DNA from: Blattamonas nauphoetae
Taxonomy: Eukaryota; Preaxostyla; Oxymonadida
Reading direction: 5' to 3'
DNA length: 26,873 bases
Assembly (NCBI GenBank): GCA_033064195.1
Contig: JARBJD010000640.1
Span: 1-26,873, forward strand
Shown here: positions 16,166 to 25,257 of the stretch, piece by piece
Position numbering within the stretch: position 1 is the stretch's first letter
Layout of the letters: the number at the start of each line of letters is the position of its first letter
The notes under the pieces: model-generated
Databases searched by the model: none
What the model was told of the DNA's origin: nothing
Seen by the model: only the letters and a program-made list of their open reading frames with translations
Made by a program: the position numbers and the translations under genes

Positions 16166-17640
16166 AAAACAATTTTAGAAACAATGAAATTATGTTCAAT
16201 CACTTTCTGTGTATTTTCCCAACATATTCTACAACCAGAAATGTCAAGAACAGCCGATTTGCGATTTCAAGGAAACTTGACAAAATATGGGGAATGATCC
16301 GAATTCGACAATCCTTCTTTCGTTCTGTTTTTACGCGTTTTGGAGCCACCCGATGGTCAGTATCATCACAGTATGTTTCATTTTTTCAATTTCACCTCTT
16401 TTTACCAACTTTTACATCTCGATCCTGATCACGCTCCATCTCTGTTCTGTTGTCACTTTTTCGTCATTTATTCCGTTCTCTTCTTTCTTTTTTCATCTTT
16501 TTTCATCTGTTTTCATCATTTCCGTCTCTTAGTTGTCATCAGATCCAAACCAATTGAACGAAACTTCAACGGTTGTGTTTTCTCGTTGTATGTCACCAAT
16601 TATCTCTTGCAACTACTTCCTTTCTTTCTTCTCTTCTTTCCGTTTTACTAATTTCTTTCATTCTCGTTTCTTCACTTTCACCTCTTTTGTTCACTTTTTA
16701 GGTTCGATCCCAGTCGTCTCCGCATCTCGGTATTTTTACCTGTTATTGGACATTTCATCATCATTCTCTTCTTTCTTTTTTCATCTTTTTTCATCTGTTT
16801 TCATCATTTCCGTCTCTTAGTTGTCATCAGATCCAAACCAATTGAACGAAACTTCAACGGTTGTGTTTTCTCGTTGTATGTCACCAATTATCTCTTGCAA
16901 CTACTTCCTTTCTTCTCTTCTTTTCTTTCTTCAACTTGTTTAGATTCTCGTTTCTTCACTTTCACCTCTTTTTCTCTCTTTTTAGGTTCGATCAAGATCG
17001 TCACCGCATCTGGGTATTTTGTCCTATTCTTCGTGTTATCGTTCTCATTCTCTTCTTTCTCTTTTCTTTTTACATTCATTTTTATCATTTCTCTCTCTTC
17101 TTATTCATCAGATCTCCTTGAATTCGTCAAACATCCACTTCTTCAATTTTGAACGGCATGTTGTCTCTTCTCTCTTAAAACCACCTCTGTTCATCTCTTC
17201 TTTTCCTTCTTTTTCTTACTTTCATTCTCGTTTTCTCATTTTCATCTCTTTTCTCCACTTTTTAGGATCGATCTCTGCCGACGTCATATCTTTGCAGTTT
17301 GGTATGTTATTGATCATTTCACCAACATTTTCTCATCATTTCAGATTGGTTTTAACCATTTCCGTTCTCTTTTTCACTTCATTTTCATTACTTGTCATCT
17401 CAAGTGCGGTCACTTCCCCGTTCTCATCTTTTCTTTGATCATTGGTTTTTCTCACTTCATTCATGGTTGTTTCGACTCAACCTTCTTTTCTCCGAATTGT
17501 ACTAATTTGTGTTTGCTCATATTCCCAATTTGTGCCGAGGATCTGACGGATCGCGATCTGCATCGGATCTCAGCCTTCTAATCACTCGTTGCACATTTCA
17601 CTCGTTTTTCTCAAACTTTCTTGTTTTTTTATGCAATTAA
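16166..17640. other. Pyrimidine-rich non-coding region beyond copy A
   Basis: The plus strand is dominated by T and C (runs of TTTCTT and TTTCATC). Several open frames exist on the plus strand but they are Phe/Ser-rich, overlap one another in different frames and follow the repeat period, so I read them as products of composition. It may include the terminal repeat of copy A, but I could not define a terminus. Confidence 0.6.
16340..17440. repeat. Degenerate tandem repeats of about 280-290 bp
   Basis: A unit beginning near 16477 recurs at 16765 with a period of 288 nt. A shared block of about 150 nt around AGTTGTCATCAGATCCAAAC is nearly perfect. Each unit also carries a TTTCACCTCTTT...TTTTTAGG(T/A)TCGATC block, seen at about 16665, 16948 and 17227 and more weakly at 16388. 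About four units are therefore present, the middle two the most alike. Confidence 0.8.
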
Positions 17641-18980
17641 AAGGTGAACATTGACTCAAATCACACAATTAACGACAAATTCCACGCCATAATCACGATC
17701 GTCATTTCACCATTCTCTGTTGCACTTGCCCGTTTCGTTTTACCTTGTTTCACCATCTTTTTGTCCAATTAAGTGAAAAAAACAATGAAAAATGAATCAT
17801 AATTATGTGCTGAAGTGGGTGAGATGACGGAATAAACGCTTGTAAATTGAGATGAATGAGAGATCAATTCGAGCGAATGAAATGGTAAACGTGGAAGGTG
17901 AGGTGAGAGAAAGAAGGGACTGAAGTGGTGTACAAACATCAAAATACAGTGAAAAGTTGTGAAGTGAAAAGACGTAAAATCAACATTATGAGACAACTAA
18001 TGTATGAAACAAACTGAAATTTCAACCATAGCTTCCTCGCATGGTCCTAAAGGACGTACAACAGGTGAAAATGCGAGAAAAAAAGTTTCAAGAGACAAGT
18101 AGTGTGAAAATGGTGTCTTCAACATGGTGATGTGAAAAACGGTCATAAAAAGTGAACTAATGTCACGAGGTGAGAAAAAATCTCTGAAAAGCCTCGGATG
18201 AACATAATTGTGAAGTGGAAGAAGCGAAAATAGTGAGAAATGAAAATTGAAGAAAAAATGTCTGAACGATGAGGTGTCGAAAGTTTTCCGAGATGAATGA
18301 CACCAAAAGGCGTCAACTAGCGTTTTAAGACGCAAAAGCACCATAAGAGGGCGAAAAGTGATCAAAAGGACATAGTCCCGAACGTCCATACCTTTTCTTG
18401 GAAAAATCGACTCGTAAAAAATCTCAATGGGTCGGATCAAACTTTTTTTTCAGAAAGTGCTTTTTATCGAAAATTCTACCTTTCAAAATGATTTCCGTCA
18501 CAATCAAACGTGTTTGAACACAATTTGAGCCATAAAGCGGTTCATAGTAGCAAAATCGGAACATTGACTTTTTTGGTCACTTTTTGGACCAAAGTTCGGT
18601 ACGTAGCTCGACGAATTCCCAACCGATTTTGATCAAACCTCTTTTGATCGACGACCTTATGTGTCCCCGAGATTTTAGAAATTTTTTCAGAATTTTTCGA
18701 AGTGGTTCAACTGTTGGTTTCAATGGATTTGTGTTAAAACTGGAAAAAACATGAAAAATCGATGTTGACCAGAACATTTTTTGATCTCATTGTTGACAAG
18801 AATCAATTCAAACAACGTTCGGAATCATTCAAATCGTTTCTGAGTATTTGAAGGTCAGGTGGACCTCTCAAATAATTGCTGATGGTTCAATTGGGGCTTC
18901 TGGGAATGTCAATTTGCTTTGAAAGAACAACAGAATGATCAAACTGATTGTTGTGTCAATCGGCATGATGATTTCGCACA
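17641..18980. other. Non-coding spacer between the two copies
   Basis: Strand composition flips near 17.70 kb: from about 17770 to 18450 the plus strand is A/G-rich, as if T/C-rich DNA lay in the opposite direction. From 18450 to 18980 composition becomes balanced. No supported gene is seen. Frames on the minus strand (17997-18440 and 18577-18777) look fortuitous. The spacer may hold terminal sequences of one or both elements plus host DNA. Confidence 0.55.
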
Positions 18981-19035
18981 GTAGTATCGTCTAAGGAGCG
19001 GGGGTTCCCAATTCGCCATATACACTACTGTAGTG
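18976..19035. repeat. Short inverted-repeat sequence at the truncated end of copy B
   Basis: CAGTAGT (18979-18985) and ACTACTG (19024-19030) face each other about 40 nt apart. The inner edge is the 13-nt palindrome CACTACTGTAGTG (19023-19035). The homology of copy B with copy A stops here, so this may be a breakpoint or the edge of a small inserted element. Confidence 0.55.
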
Positions 19036-19637
19036 AAAGATGATAATGGAATATAGACACCAGCAACAGATTCATCATGCTTCCAAGCATTTTCCCAAGG
19101 AGTGTGCGAGTGTTTTCGATTTTCCAATTGACTCTTTGGTTTAATCATATTGTAAATATGTGATTCCATTGATACATCATTGTTTGAAGTGCTAATGATT
19201 CTTTGATTGTTGTGAAGAACAGTAAATCTACTAAAGATCGATGCCGAATGCTTGAGTCCAACGAACATAAATATTCTTTCATTAGAGTATGATCCAACTT
19301 TGTCTGGGATAATGTTCCAATTGTTGACTTTCAAAGTGGCTGTGACTGTGAACGTAATGAAGGAATCATCAATTTGGCAAATGTCTTGATTACCAGTCAA
19401 TGGAATGATTATCTCCTGTCCTCTGTAGAATCGTGCATTCTCTGATGGTTTCAATTCCTGAATAGAAGTACTGTGTGCGCCATCGTTCAGAAGGTAATTA
19501 ACGTGGTGTTCAGACATTAGCTGTTGTTGTATTTGACCAATGTCATCTCTCGTGTATTTGATTGATCCAGTGCTATTGCCAGTCAATGTTGAGGCTCCAT
19601 GTCTTTTGTTTGTCAGATGTGTTATATGCGAGTTCAT
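19028..19637 (-). pseudogene. Major capsid protein, copy B (truncated fossil)
   Basis: About the first 203 codons are kept and closely match the capsid protein of copy A, including the shared start and the KSQLENRKH block. Beyond that, the reading frame runs into unrelated sequence. The gene is a fossil through loss of the capsid end of the element. Confidence 0.88.
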
Positions 19638-19643
19638 TTTAAC

Positions 19644-19655
19644 AAAAATAAAAAA
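19644..19655 (-). promoter_or_regulatory. A/T-rich leader motif, capsid gene B
   Basis: TTTTTTATTTTT on the minus strand, gap of 6 nt (GTTAAA), the same as in copy A although the gene body is truncated. Confidence 0.7.
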
Positions 19656-19678
19656 TTACATTAATGTTTTAACTACAG

Positions 19679-19978
19679 TTACTTTTTCTTTTTTGGTTTC
19701 CTCACTTTAGGTTTCATTTTTTCTTCCAGTCTCAGTATTTCGTCTCTGAGTTTGTTCGCAAGTGAACCGTTTCCTTCATTCATTGCTTGTTCGTACTGAA
19801 CCATCTTTTCAGCATGGATTTGTTGATCCGATTTCACATCTGGTATCATCTCCACTCCTGTCTGTGCAATCTTGGAAATCACTGGTCCTACGAAGGGAAT
19901 CAGATTCAGAAATGGAGCTCCAACTCTGAGGATATTTTTGCCAACTGTTGCTAATTTTGATAACCAACCTGGTGCCAT
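19679..19978 (-). CDS. Small MAPG virion-like protein 1, copy B
   Basis: 99 residues, as in copy A. The hydrophobic segment (about 10-40) and the Glu/Lys helix differ at only a few positions. The C-terminal tail is again Lys-rich but rearranged (KPKVRKPKKKK), so charge rather than sequence is kept. This supports a role for the basic tail in binding nucleic acid or capsid. Confidence 0.78.
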   Translation of the reverse strand: MAPGWLSKLATVGKNILRVGAPFLNLIPFVGPVISKIAQTGVEMIPDVKSDQQIHAEKMVQYEQAMNEGNGSLANKLRDEILRLEEKMKPKVRKPKKKK

Positions 19979-19986
19979 TTATGTAT

Positions 19987-19994
19987 AATAAAAA
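19987..19994 (-). promoter_or_regulatory. A/T-rich leader motif, MAPG gene 1 (B)
   Basis: TTTTTATT on the minus strand, gap of 8 nt. This is a shorter form than in copy A. Confidence 0.5.
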
Positions 19995-20015
19995 TATTTG
20001 AATACTTGTGAATTT

Positions 20016-20324
20016 TTAGCCTTTAAATTGAATTTTGGAATTAGACGATAGCGGTATATCATCATTGGAGTATCGTGAATTTCGTGGAGGTTCGTACTCA
20101 ATCATCTGTGGATTTTGTGCTCTATTGATTGCTTTATTTTGTTGATAAGAATCCATCATTCCTCCTAATCCACTAAGAATTCCTCCAGCTGTTTGTCCGA
20201 ATTTACTGTTCGTTTGAGAGAGTAATCCACCACCGACTTGAAGTAATGTTGGAGCTAGAGGTTTGATGAATTGAAAGAATTGCTTGCCGATATTTTTGAG
20301 TTTGTTGAAACTTCCTGGTGCCAT
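20016..20324 (-). CDS. Small MAPG virion-like protein 2, copy B
   Basis: 102 residues, open throughout. MAPGSFNKL is followed by an amphipathic segment, a Gly/Leu/Gln-rich stretch (GGGLLSQTN, GGILSGLGG) and a polar Arg/Asn/Ser-rich tail (about 70-102). It looks like the pVI-type minor virion proteins in layout only. It is the better reference for this gene in the window, since copy A's is broken. Confidence 0.78.
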   Translation of the reverse strand: MAPGSFNKLKNIGKQFFQFIKPLAPTLLQVGGGLLSQTNSKFGQTAGGILSGLGGMMDSYQQNKAINRAQNPQMIEYEPPRNSRYSNDDIPLSSNSKIQFKG

Positions 20325-20330
20325 TTATGT

Positions 20331-20342
20331 AAAAATAAAAAA
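20331..20342 (-). promoter_or_regulatory. A/T-rich leader motif, MAPG gene 2 (B)
   Basis: TTTTTTATTTTT on the minus strand, gap of 6 nt (ACATAA), identical to copy A. Confidence 0.7.
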
Positions 20343-20360
20343 TACAATTCATTTATAATT

Positions 20361-20945
20361 TTAGCGAGGAATTGCTTTCGTCAGAGAAATGCCATAATTG
20401 AGAATTGTGTTGTATGCTTCATTGTAGGCGATACTCATATCTTTTCCACCAACAAGGATCTTGAAAATGGTTCGAAAGATTGGGAGAGAATTAATGCATG
20501 AACATTTTGTTGACAGATCATCCAATTCAATCACCACATCATTGATCCCAGTGAGTGTAGCAATCAGTGCACATAAATCACTTTGGTTCGTGATCAGTTT
20601 CTTCGATGGTTCAATGAGATTATTCAAGAGTTTCTTTTCACAAGCGAATGCATTCTTGTAGACGAGCAGTAGTTGATCTTTGAATGCTGAAATGTTGGAT
20701 GTATATTCTCGAAGCGGAATTGAACGGCTTTGAATTGGTGCTGATGGATATGTCTCCAATGGTGGATCATAAACACCTGGAACATTCTCTAATTCAACAT
20801 TCGCGCATTGTTCATTACGATCCTCGAGTTTCGATCTTCCAGAATTCGAACCTTTATTATCGATGATGACATTGTTGGTGATTGATGTTGGTACTGAAGA
20901 AGAACTTGTGTGTTTTGTAAATTGACAACTTAGAATTGGTTGCAT
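20361..20945 (-). CDS. 194-aa protein with PSAP motif, unknown function, copy B
   Basis: It differs from copy A at only a handful of residues, while silent changes are common outside the block 20722-20882, which is identical to copy A over 161 nt. The identical block covers the disordered N-terminal part with the PSAP motif. The ATG at 20945 is used. Confidence 0.8.
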   Translation of the reverse strand: MQPILSCQFTKHTSSSSVPTSITNNVIIDNKGSNSGRSKLEDRNEQCANVELENVPGVYDPPLETYPSAPIQSRSIPLREYTSNISAFKDQLLLVYKNAFACEKKLLNNLIEPSKKLITNQSDLCALIATLTGINDVVIELDDLSTKCSCINSLPIFRTIFKILVGGKDMSIAYNEAYNTILNYGISLTKAIPR

Positions 20946-20955
20946 CACTTTCTAT

Positions 20956-20967
20956 AAAAATAAAAAA
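20956..20967 (-). promoter_or_regulatory. A/T-rich leader motif, 194-aa gene (B)
   Basis: TTTTTTATTTTT on the minus strand, gap of 10 nt, identical to copy A including the flanking ATATAT tract. Confidence 0.7.
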
Positions 20968-20988
20968 TATATATTAATGTTTTTAAAT

Positions 20989-21951
20989 TCACATTTCTGC
21001 TCGATCTATAGCTCCCATTCCAGAACTGTCCAACTGGGCATATCGATAATACCCAGGCATTTCAGATTGGTATCCACTGATATCATCATCTGTGACTGTT
21101 TTGAATGCTTTGGCTTTCAGTTTATTAACTTCTGTTGATATGTGAGTTGAATAGCGAGTACAGTATTCCGATAAATACGTTGTATCTTGAGTGATCATTT
21201 GGAGAAACACTGGATAAATCTGATCCTTGAAGGCTTTCTTTTGTTTCATACTGGGATTGTAGTCCTGAACATGATCATGAAGCCATTGATCCCACATCAG
21301 TGATGCAATCTGTGATTGAATTGAATTGAACACCATATTGTCTAACACATTTTTGCTGGGATCAGCTGGATTGCTTCGATTTGCACGAGTTATTCCCAAT
21401 GTGTCTGTCATGTGTTCACCAACAGCTCTCTTCATTATTGCATATGGTTGTTGAGATCGTTTGGTCTTCATCTCTTCATAGCTGATGTCTCGATAATTGG
21501 TTGGCAAATCGTATGTTCCATTTTTGAGGAAATTCCGATGTACAGCTTTGATTCTCCTTCCATTCTCTTGATTGAATGATGTGTATGGTTTCAGTCTTCG
21601 CATGTCTGGTGTTGGATTCATTGCATAGTATGTCTCTTTGACTGGTCTGCTGTTGTATGGAGTTAGCATAGCACCATTGACTGCAATCAAATCTCCAGTA
21701 TCATTATCGTAGACCATCACATCAGGAACTTGTCCGTATTGTTCTATTTTCGCAGTCCAATGACGTCCTGTTCTCTTGATGTATTCTAACGCTGATGGAA
21801 GACTACACAGAGCATCATTGCGTCTGGTTTGAATATCATCGTCGGCATAGATTCGTTTCAATGCTGCTTGAGTCTCCGGTCCGTATCTCATTTTTGGTTT
21901 CTTCGCTGTTGCTTTTCTTTGTGGTTGAACGTACACTAGCTTTTGTGACAT
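20989..21951 (-). CDS. 320-aa basic-N-terminus protein, unknown function, copy B
   Basis: Counterpart of the 317-aa protein of copy A. The basic start (QRKATAKKPKMRYG) and the blocks RIYADDDI, PSALEYI, PDVMVYD, MNPTPDMRR and RSQQPYAIMK are kept, but many other positions differ. The last 60 residues are the most diverged. This is the fastest-changing complete gene shared by the two copies. Confidence 0.8.
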   Translation of the reverse strand: MSQKLVYVQPQRKATAKKPKMRYGPETQAALKRIYADDDIQTRRNDALCSLPSALEYIKRTGRHWTAKIEQYGQVPDVMVYDNDTGDLIAVNGAMLTPYNSRPVKETYYAMNPTPDMRRLKPYTSFNQENGRRIKAVHRNFLKNGTYDLPTNYRDISYEEMKTKRSQQPYAIMKRAVGEHMTDTLGITRANRSNPADPSKNVLDNMVFNSIQSQIASLMWDQWLHDHVQDYNPSMKQKKAFKDQIYPVFLQMITQDTTYLSEYCTRYSTHISTEVNKLKAKAFKTVTDDDISGYQSEMPGYYRYAQLDSSGMGAIDRAEM

Positions 21952-22012
21952 TGTGTGTTTTCATACAAAATAAAAAAACCAAAAGTATATTTTAATTAGA
22001 GTTAAATCACAA
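21952..22012. promoter_or_regulatory. Divergent intergenic region, 320-aa gene / ATPase (B)
   Basis: 61 nt with TTTTTTTATTTT on the minus strand (21967-21978, gap 15 nt) and a conserved TTTTAATTAGAG block reading towards the ATPase. It is kept despite strong divergence of the 320-aa gene. Confidence 0.65.
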
Positions 22013-22909
22013 ATGAACAAATCGAATCAAACGACAATGCAAACATTGTCACGGAGGGTAGAGCCCTCTTCATTAACCGCATACGTGAATGCAAAATTAA
22101 GTGAAGCATCAAACAGAAATGTGTCTCATGAAGTGCAATCACAAATACATCCAGACTTGAATTTCAATCGCAATAGTGTTAATGTACTTGTTGGAAACAG
22201 AGGAAGTGGAAAAACATTCAATGCTCTTCGAGAGGTTGCCAAACTCCAGAATGTTCAAGTCAGAAATGAACTGTTTCACTTGTTCGTCTTCGTCACTGAT
22301 AAGAACATTGATCCAACCTTCGACAAATTCAAACCAATACTGAACGTTCCTTATGTAAAAGTCAAATACGATGATGCACTTCCATTTCTGTTGGAACTTT
22401 CTGAATCAAAAGCTGCTTATGAAGAAATTATCGACAATCAATGGCAAAACAAAATCACTGATGAATGCAGGGAGGATCTCCTTGATGCTCTTTACATTGA
22501 TGACTTCTCTGTTAAGAATCTCCAAACAATTATTCTCCTTGATGACTGTCGCAGAATCCTAGGTGAACGTAGAACATCCAAAAATAGAATGACAATGATG
22601 GACTTGTTACTGGAGAATCGACAACCGAAATTCACATTCTTTCTGACGATGCATGAGCTGTTCAGTTTGTCAGCAGATATGAAGTCCAACATCGATTCAA
22701 TGTGGATCTTTGGAGGATTCAACAAAGAACGAATCAGTAGAGTCTATCCTCAGTTGAACTCACCAATTGACATTCGACAATTCTGGAATGTCTACCAACG
22801 AAAACAAAAGTGTGAAGCAATCATTCTTCGATACAATACAGATGGAGTAGCATTGAATGAGATCAACAAAGATGGGTTAATCAGAAGGGTCAGAGAGCTC
22901 TTGAATTAG
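22013..22909 (+). CDS. A32-like genome-packaging ATPase, copy B
   Basis: 298 residues. Walker A GNRGSGKT and Walker B TIILLDD are unchanged from copy A. The first 17 codons differ in sequence and length, then identity is very high from SRRVEPSSLTAYVNAKLSEAS onwards. It overlaps the convergent 119-aa gene by 33 nt at its end, and the C-terminal residues differ from copy A. Confidence 0.92.
   Translation: MNKSNQTTMQTLSRRVEPSSLTAYVNAKLSEASNRNVSHEVQSQIHPDLNFNRNSVNVLVGNRGSGKTFNALREVAKLQNVQVRNELFHLFVFVTDKNIDPTFDKFKPILNVPYVKVKYDDALPFLLELSESKAAYEEIIDNQWQNKITDECREDLLDALYIDDFSVKNLQTIILLDDCRRILGERRTSKNRMTMMDLLLENRQPKFTFFLTMHELFSLSADMKSNIDSMWIFGGFNKERISRVYPQLNSPIDIRQFWNVYQRKQKCEAIILRYNTDGVALNEINKDGLIRRVRELLN
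22054..22068. repeat. Small hairpin in the ATPase N-terminal coding region (B)
   Basis: GAGGGTAGAGCCCTC, a 5-bp stem with a 5-nt loop, at the same site as 8234-8248. The loop differs while the arms are kept. Confidence 0.55.
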
Positions 22910-23236
22910 ATTACCGATTGTATCGTCAAGACTTCGAAGCCTCATGCTGAGAGTGTCAGTCAGCGTTCGGATTGATTCTTCAATGTCTGATAATCTTTGA
23001 TCAATCGATAGTGAATTAGGAGAAGTGGAAGCATCAACATATCGTTTCCTCAGTGCTATCTCACCTCTTATTTTTGTGATTCTGTATCCATCGATTTGGA
23101 TCATCCTATTCAGTTTCTGTGTCGTGTACTCATTCAGTTCTTTTCTATTCTTCTCCAAGTATCTCTGAAAGTCGTGGATGTTTGTGAACTCTTTCTGCTC
23201 AGGATCAAACGGTTCTAATATTTTCAGTGATGTCAT
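22877..23236 (-). CDS. 119-aa coiled-coil protein, copy B
   Basis: Same length as copy A. The SLKILEPFDPEQK start and the C-terminal heptad-like helix are nearly unchanged. The linker in the middle (about 65-75) is replaced by an unrelated sequence of equal length, so spacing seems to matter more than sequence there. Confidence 0.8.
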   Translation of the reverse strand: MTSLKILEPFDPEQKEFTNIHDFQRYLEKNRKELNEYTTQKLNRMIQIDGYRITKIRGEIALRKRYVDASTSPNSLSIDQRLSDIEESIRTLTDTLSMRLRSLDDTIGNLIQELSDPSD

Positions 23237-23243
23237 TTCAATG

Positions 23244-23252
23244 AAATAAAAA
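23244..23252 (-). promoter_or_regulatory. A/T-rich leader motif, 119-aa gene (B)
   Basis: TTTTTATTT on the minus strand, gap of 7 nt, identical to copy A. Confidence 0.6.
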
Positions 23253-23305
23253 TATCTGAATCGTTATTAAAGTTACGCCAAATTAAAGCGAACGAAGTTC
23301 TGAGG

Positions 23306-25234
23306 TCAGAGAAGACCGAATTCTGCAATGAACTCTGGAGTTAAATCATCAATTGAGTCTGCATGGAACTTTGTGTGTTGGATTGGAACGTAGACAACTT
23401 TTGACAGACAGGTGAGTCCATTCAGTAGAGTAGCTACCACATTACCGTGTTTGTATTCGATGAATTTCCCCACGAATTGAAACTGTCTACGATTCTTCTG
23501 AAACTTGGCAACAGTCTTGTTCAAATCAAGGTGAATCAGTAGAATGTTTCCTGGTTTGTATTTCCATAACACCTGTGTTGTCTGTTGTCGTTGGATGTTC
23601 TTTAATTGTTCTTCACAACTGGAGATATACAGTGCTTCGATTTCTCGATTGTTTTGTGCTTGCTGTTGTGTGAACTTGTTCCAGTACGCTCGATGAGGAG
23701 TCATGTTGTAGTATTCCACCATCTGATTCATCAATGAATGATTTGCCATCTGTGTCGCATTGTCTTGGAATCCATCTCTGATTGTTCTGATCACTCGATC
23801 GACTATTCTGTTGTGATTAGTGAATGGTGAGCTTGTGAAATATGTGCTGACTTTCTGTTGCTTGAAAAACACTGATGCTTCAATACTAGTCCATGCAGCT
23901 TCTCCATCACCACGAATGTTGTTGACTTTAACTCCACGATGATTAATCAGATCGTTGATTGCAGTCTTGACTTTACTCCATGATTTATCCAGAACTGGAA
24001 TCACAACAAGGTATTTTGTGTTGATGTTAATTGCGAAGAGAAAGATCTGAAGAACTGTTTTCGACGTTGGTGATTGGATGAACACAAGATCAATTTCCCA
24101 AGATCCAAACTTGGGAGAGAAGTACGGTCGATCACAATTCTGTGGAACCTTTCTGTCTGATGTTTTCTGTGGATCACCAGTAATTGCTTTGGACATGAAC
24201 TGCATTTTTGATCGAAATGGATACACAATTTTCTCTGTTGCTTTAGGTATCATTGGTGGATCAATTCTCATTCTGTCACTTCCTTTTTCCCTCAGTGTTT
24301 TTCTCGGATGTGCGACACTCCATCTGTGATCAAATTCCTCATACCATTCCTGAAATGATCTTCCTCCGAATGGGATTTGTTTTTTGTGAGTCAGTATGAA
24401 GTTAAGATCATCGTTCGCAATTGTTCTGTTAATTGAGGCTCGAACAAATGTGTCTCTGTTCATTTTATTGGCATCCAGAATGTGTGAAGTAATAAAGTGT
24501 TCCATTTGCTTTTGATTATTCATTATTGAGTTCTCTGCTTTGATCTGTTCATCTTCTGAATCATTTCTCTGTTGATGATCAAACAATCCTTTCATATGTG
24601 CCAATTTATTGAGAACTTGTTGTGTCGTAGGTTCGTACTGTCTGATCTCTCTCACTGGGTGTTTGGACGCAGTTGTTCTGATTGACATTGGTGGATTGGG
24701 AATTTTGTCATCATCGTCCTCCTCTTCGAACCTCCTCTCCTTCATTGGATACTCATATTCAAACCCCATTGATTTCAAGTTTCTCCTCAGTCCCGGCACT
24801 ATTGGACATTCAGGTGATTGAATTGCTATTGGTCTCTGCACTGGTGTTGGGATTGGAATTGGTCTTGCCTCTGCAGGGCTTCGAATCCGTGGTGAAAAAT
24901 TCACTCCCTGATTGTACGTCCGATGATAAAATTGATATGCTTCGAATGCAAGTTTCGCAGTGCTATCCCGAATACGAACTCCTAGGAAGTTGCTTACAAA
25001 TTGTTGAACTACTCTTCTTCCATCAGGGAATGATAATTCAGGAGAGAAACCTCCATTGAACCAATCCTCGAAGTATGTTTCATCATTCCCAATGTATTCA
25101 CCCCGTCTATCAGAGACATCATATACTGGTAATATGTTTGTTAAAGTCCATTTCTTTCCAACTATTTTGTTTTTAGAATGCTGTGTACACCGAAGTAACC
25201 TATTCACTAATGAATTGATCTGTCGAGTGTTCAT
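23306..25234 (-). CDS. Retrovirus-like (DD35-type) integrase, copy B
   Basis: 642 residues. The catalytic core and C-terminal SH3-like part are nearly identical to copy A, including WEIDLVF, IRGDGEAAW and NRIVDRVIRT. The N-terminal third is much more diverged. The Pro/Arg linker is longer, has one RSPAEARPI unit and an extra acidic stretch (EEEDDDDK) not in copy A. The pattern suggests a constrained catalytic part and a freely changing linker. Confidence 0.93.
   Translation of the reverse strand: MNTRQINSLVNRLLRCTQHSKNKIVGKKWTLTNILPVYDVSDRRGEYIGNDETYFEDWFNGGFSPELSFPDGRRVVQQFVSNFLGVRIRDSTAKLAFEAYQFYHRTYNQGVNFSPRIRSPAEARPIPIPTPVQRPIAIQSPECPIVPGLRRNLKSMGFEYEYPMKERRFEEEDDDDKIPNPPMSIRTTASKHPVREIRQYEPTTQQVLNKLAHMKGLFDHQQRNDSEDEQIKAENSIMNNQKQMEHFITSHILDANKMNRDTFVRASINRTIANDDLNFILTHKKQIPFGGRSFQEWYEEFDHRWSVAHPRKTLREKGSDRMRIDPPMIPKATEKIVYPFRSKMQFMSKAITGDPQKTSDRKVPQNCDRPYFSPKFGSWEIDLVFIQSPTSKTVLQIFLFAININTKYLVVIPVLDKSWSKVKTAINDLINHRGVKVNNIRGDGEAAWTSIEASVFFKQQKVSTYFTSSPFTNHNRIVDRVIRTIRDGFQDNATQMANHSLMNQMVEYYNMTPHRAYWNKFTQQQAQNNREIEALYISSCEEQLKNIQRQQTTQVLWKYKPGNILLIHLDLNKTVAKFQKNRRQFQFVGKFIEYKHGNVVATLLNGLTCLSKVVYVPIQHTKFHADSIDDLTPEFIAEFGLL
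24861..24890. repeat. Short TTCGAA/CCTCTGCA unit in the integrase linker (B)
   Basis: One unit with GCCTCTGCAGGGCTTCGAA on the plus strand, matching the two units of copy A at 10921-10987. It resembles, in opposite orientation, the near-palindrome inserted in PolB of copy B. Confidence 0.55.
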
Positions 25235-25240
25235 TTATTC

Positions 25241-25250
25241 AAAAATAAAG
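25241..25250 (-). promoter_or_regulatory. A/T-rich leader motif, integrase gene (B)
   Basis: CTTTATTTTT on the minus strand, gap of 6 nt (GAATAA), identical to copy A. Confidence 0.65.
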
Positions 25251-25257
25251 TTTGTGT

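Noticed and set aside
16192-17438. Several Phe/Ser-rich plus-strand open frames
   Set aside because: They follow the T/C-rich repeat units in several frames at once and resemble each other only through the repeat. They probably do not encode proteins.
17997-18440. 147-codon minus-strand open frame
   Set aside because: Its composition mirrors the A/G-rich DNA (Phe, Ser, Leu, His on the minus strand), with no leader motif and no recognised domain.
18577-18777. 66-codon minus-strand open frame
   Set aside because: Short, no motif, and located in balanced-composition spacer DNA.
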